Positions 63,913 to 64,000 of a stretch of DNA of 64,000 bases are shown here, in pieces; position 1 is the stretch's first letter, and the number at the start of each line of letters is the position of its first letter. Origin of the DNA: Micromonospora sp. WMMD1102 (GTDB lineage Bacteria > Actinomycetota > Actinomycetes > Mycobacteriales > Micromonosporaceae); NCBI RefSeq assembly GCF_029626265.1, contig NZ_JARUBN010000002.1, positions 62,001 through 126,000 of the forward strand, written 5' to 3'. The notes under the pieces were generated by a model that was given only the letters and a program-made list of their open reading frames with translations, searched no databases and had not been told where the DNA came from. The translations under genes were made by a program, and so were the position numbers.

Positions 63913-63986
63913 CGGGACGTGGCGCAGCTTGGCAGCGCGCCGCACTGGGGGTGCGGAGGCCGTCGGTTCGAATCCGGCCGTCCCGA
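63913..63986 (+). tRNA. tRNA-Pro(GGG)
   Basis: Acceptor CGGGACG/CGTCCCG, D-arm GCGC/GCGC, anticodon stem CCGCA/TGCGG with loop CTGGGGG, T-arm GTCGG-TTCGAAT-CCGGC. The array probably continues past the right edge. Confidence 0.87.
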
Positions 63987-64000
63987 CTTCGACAGGGTCG

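Noticed and set aside
1..64000. CRISPR arrays and rRNA genes
   Set aside because: No regularly spaced identical repeats and no rRNA-like sequence seen by eye on either strand.

Overview
The window is high-GC actinobacterial DNA. Codon use, GTG starts, DUF397/DUF5753 regulators and TAnnnT -10 boxes suggest a filamentous actinomycete, probably Micromonosporaceae (inference by eye; no search was run). About 61 kb is the right-hand part of an integrated element that continues beyond the left edge. About 3 kb of host chromosome follows, ending inside a dense tRNA array.

Layout. 1-11.1 kb: rightward phage late genes, comprising a tail-assembly chaperone pair with a canonical -1 slippery site, tape measure, distal tail and baseplate-type proteins, an M15-like peptidase and several small membrane proteins of a lysis cassette. 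An IS630-family element sits exactly in the stop codon of one of them, and a strong terminator closes the block. 11.1-14.4 kb: small genes, a HTH/excisionase-like gene and an XRE-DUF5753 regulator with its DUF397 partner. 14.5-22.2 kb: a leftward block that resembles an actinomycete integrative conjugative element (AICE) more than a phage, with a membrane-anchored FtsK/SpoIIIE-type ATPase, a Gly/Ser/Arg-rich membrane protein, a DUF2637-type multispanning coiled-coil protein and a divergent BldC/MerR-like regulator. 22.4-37.6 kb: a dense leftward array of very small genes, mostly coupled by ATGA/GTGA overlaps, including a DUF262 protein, RHH and winged-helix regulators, and a NUDIX hydrolase coupled to a two-TM (PycTM/DUF5706-like) protein. 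37.7-43.7 kb: a GntR/UTRA repressor with matching palindromes at its own and two divergent promoters, an XRE gene, a DUF3987-type replication ATPase broken by an ISAs1-family element, and an AT-rich inverted-repeat region that looks like an origin. 43.7-59.5 kb: a rightward array of small genes with a MazEF-like pair, two tRNA-like genes with 9-nt anticodon loops, a polynucleotide kinase-like P-loop protein and a second GntR regulator. 59.5-61.0 kb: a large serine integrase facing the right attachment junction.

The element has been inserted into a metallo-beta-lactamase-fold hydrolase gene, whose last 61 codons remain at 61053-61238. Beyond lie an alpha/beta hydrolase, a 42-codon ORF with its own terminator, and a tRNA array (ten genes visible, several degenerate or oddly shaped) that contains an HNH endonuclease gene.

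How it may work together (inference): the GntR repressor, KorSA-like in position, would hold down both the replication operon (XRE, unknown, DUF3987) and the leftward accessory operon. The FtsK-like block could give plasmid- or AICE-type transfer, while the tail and lysis genes show phage ancestry. The two IS insertions, especially the one in the replication gene, suggest that the element is no longer fully competent.
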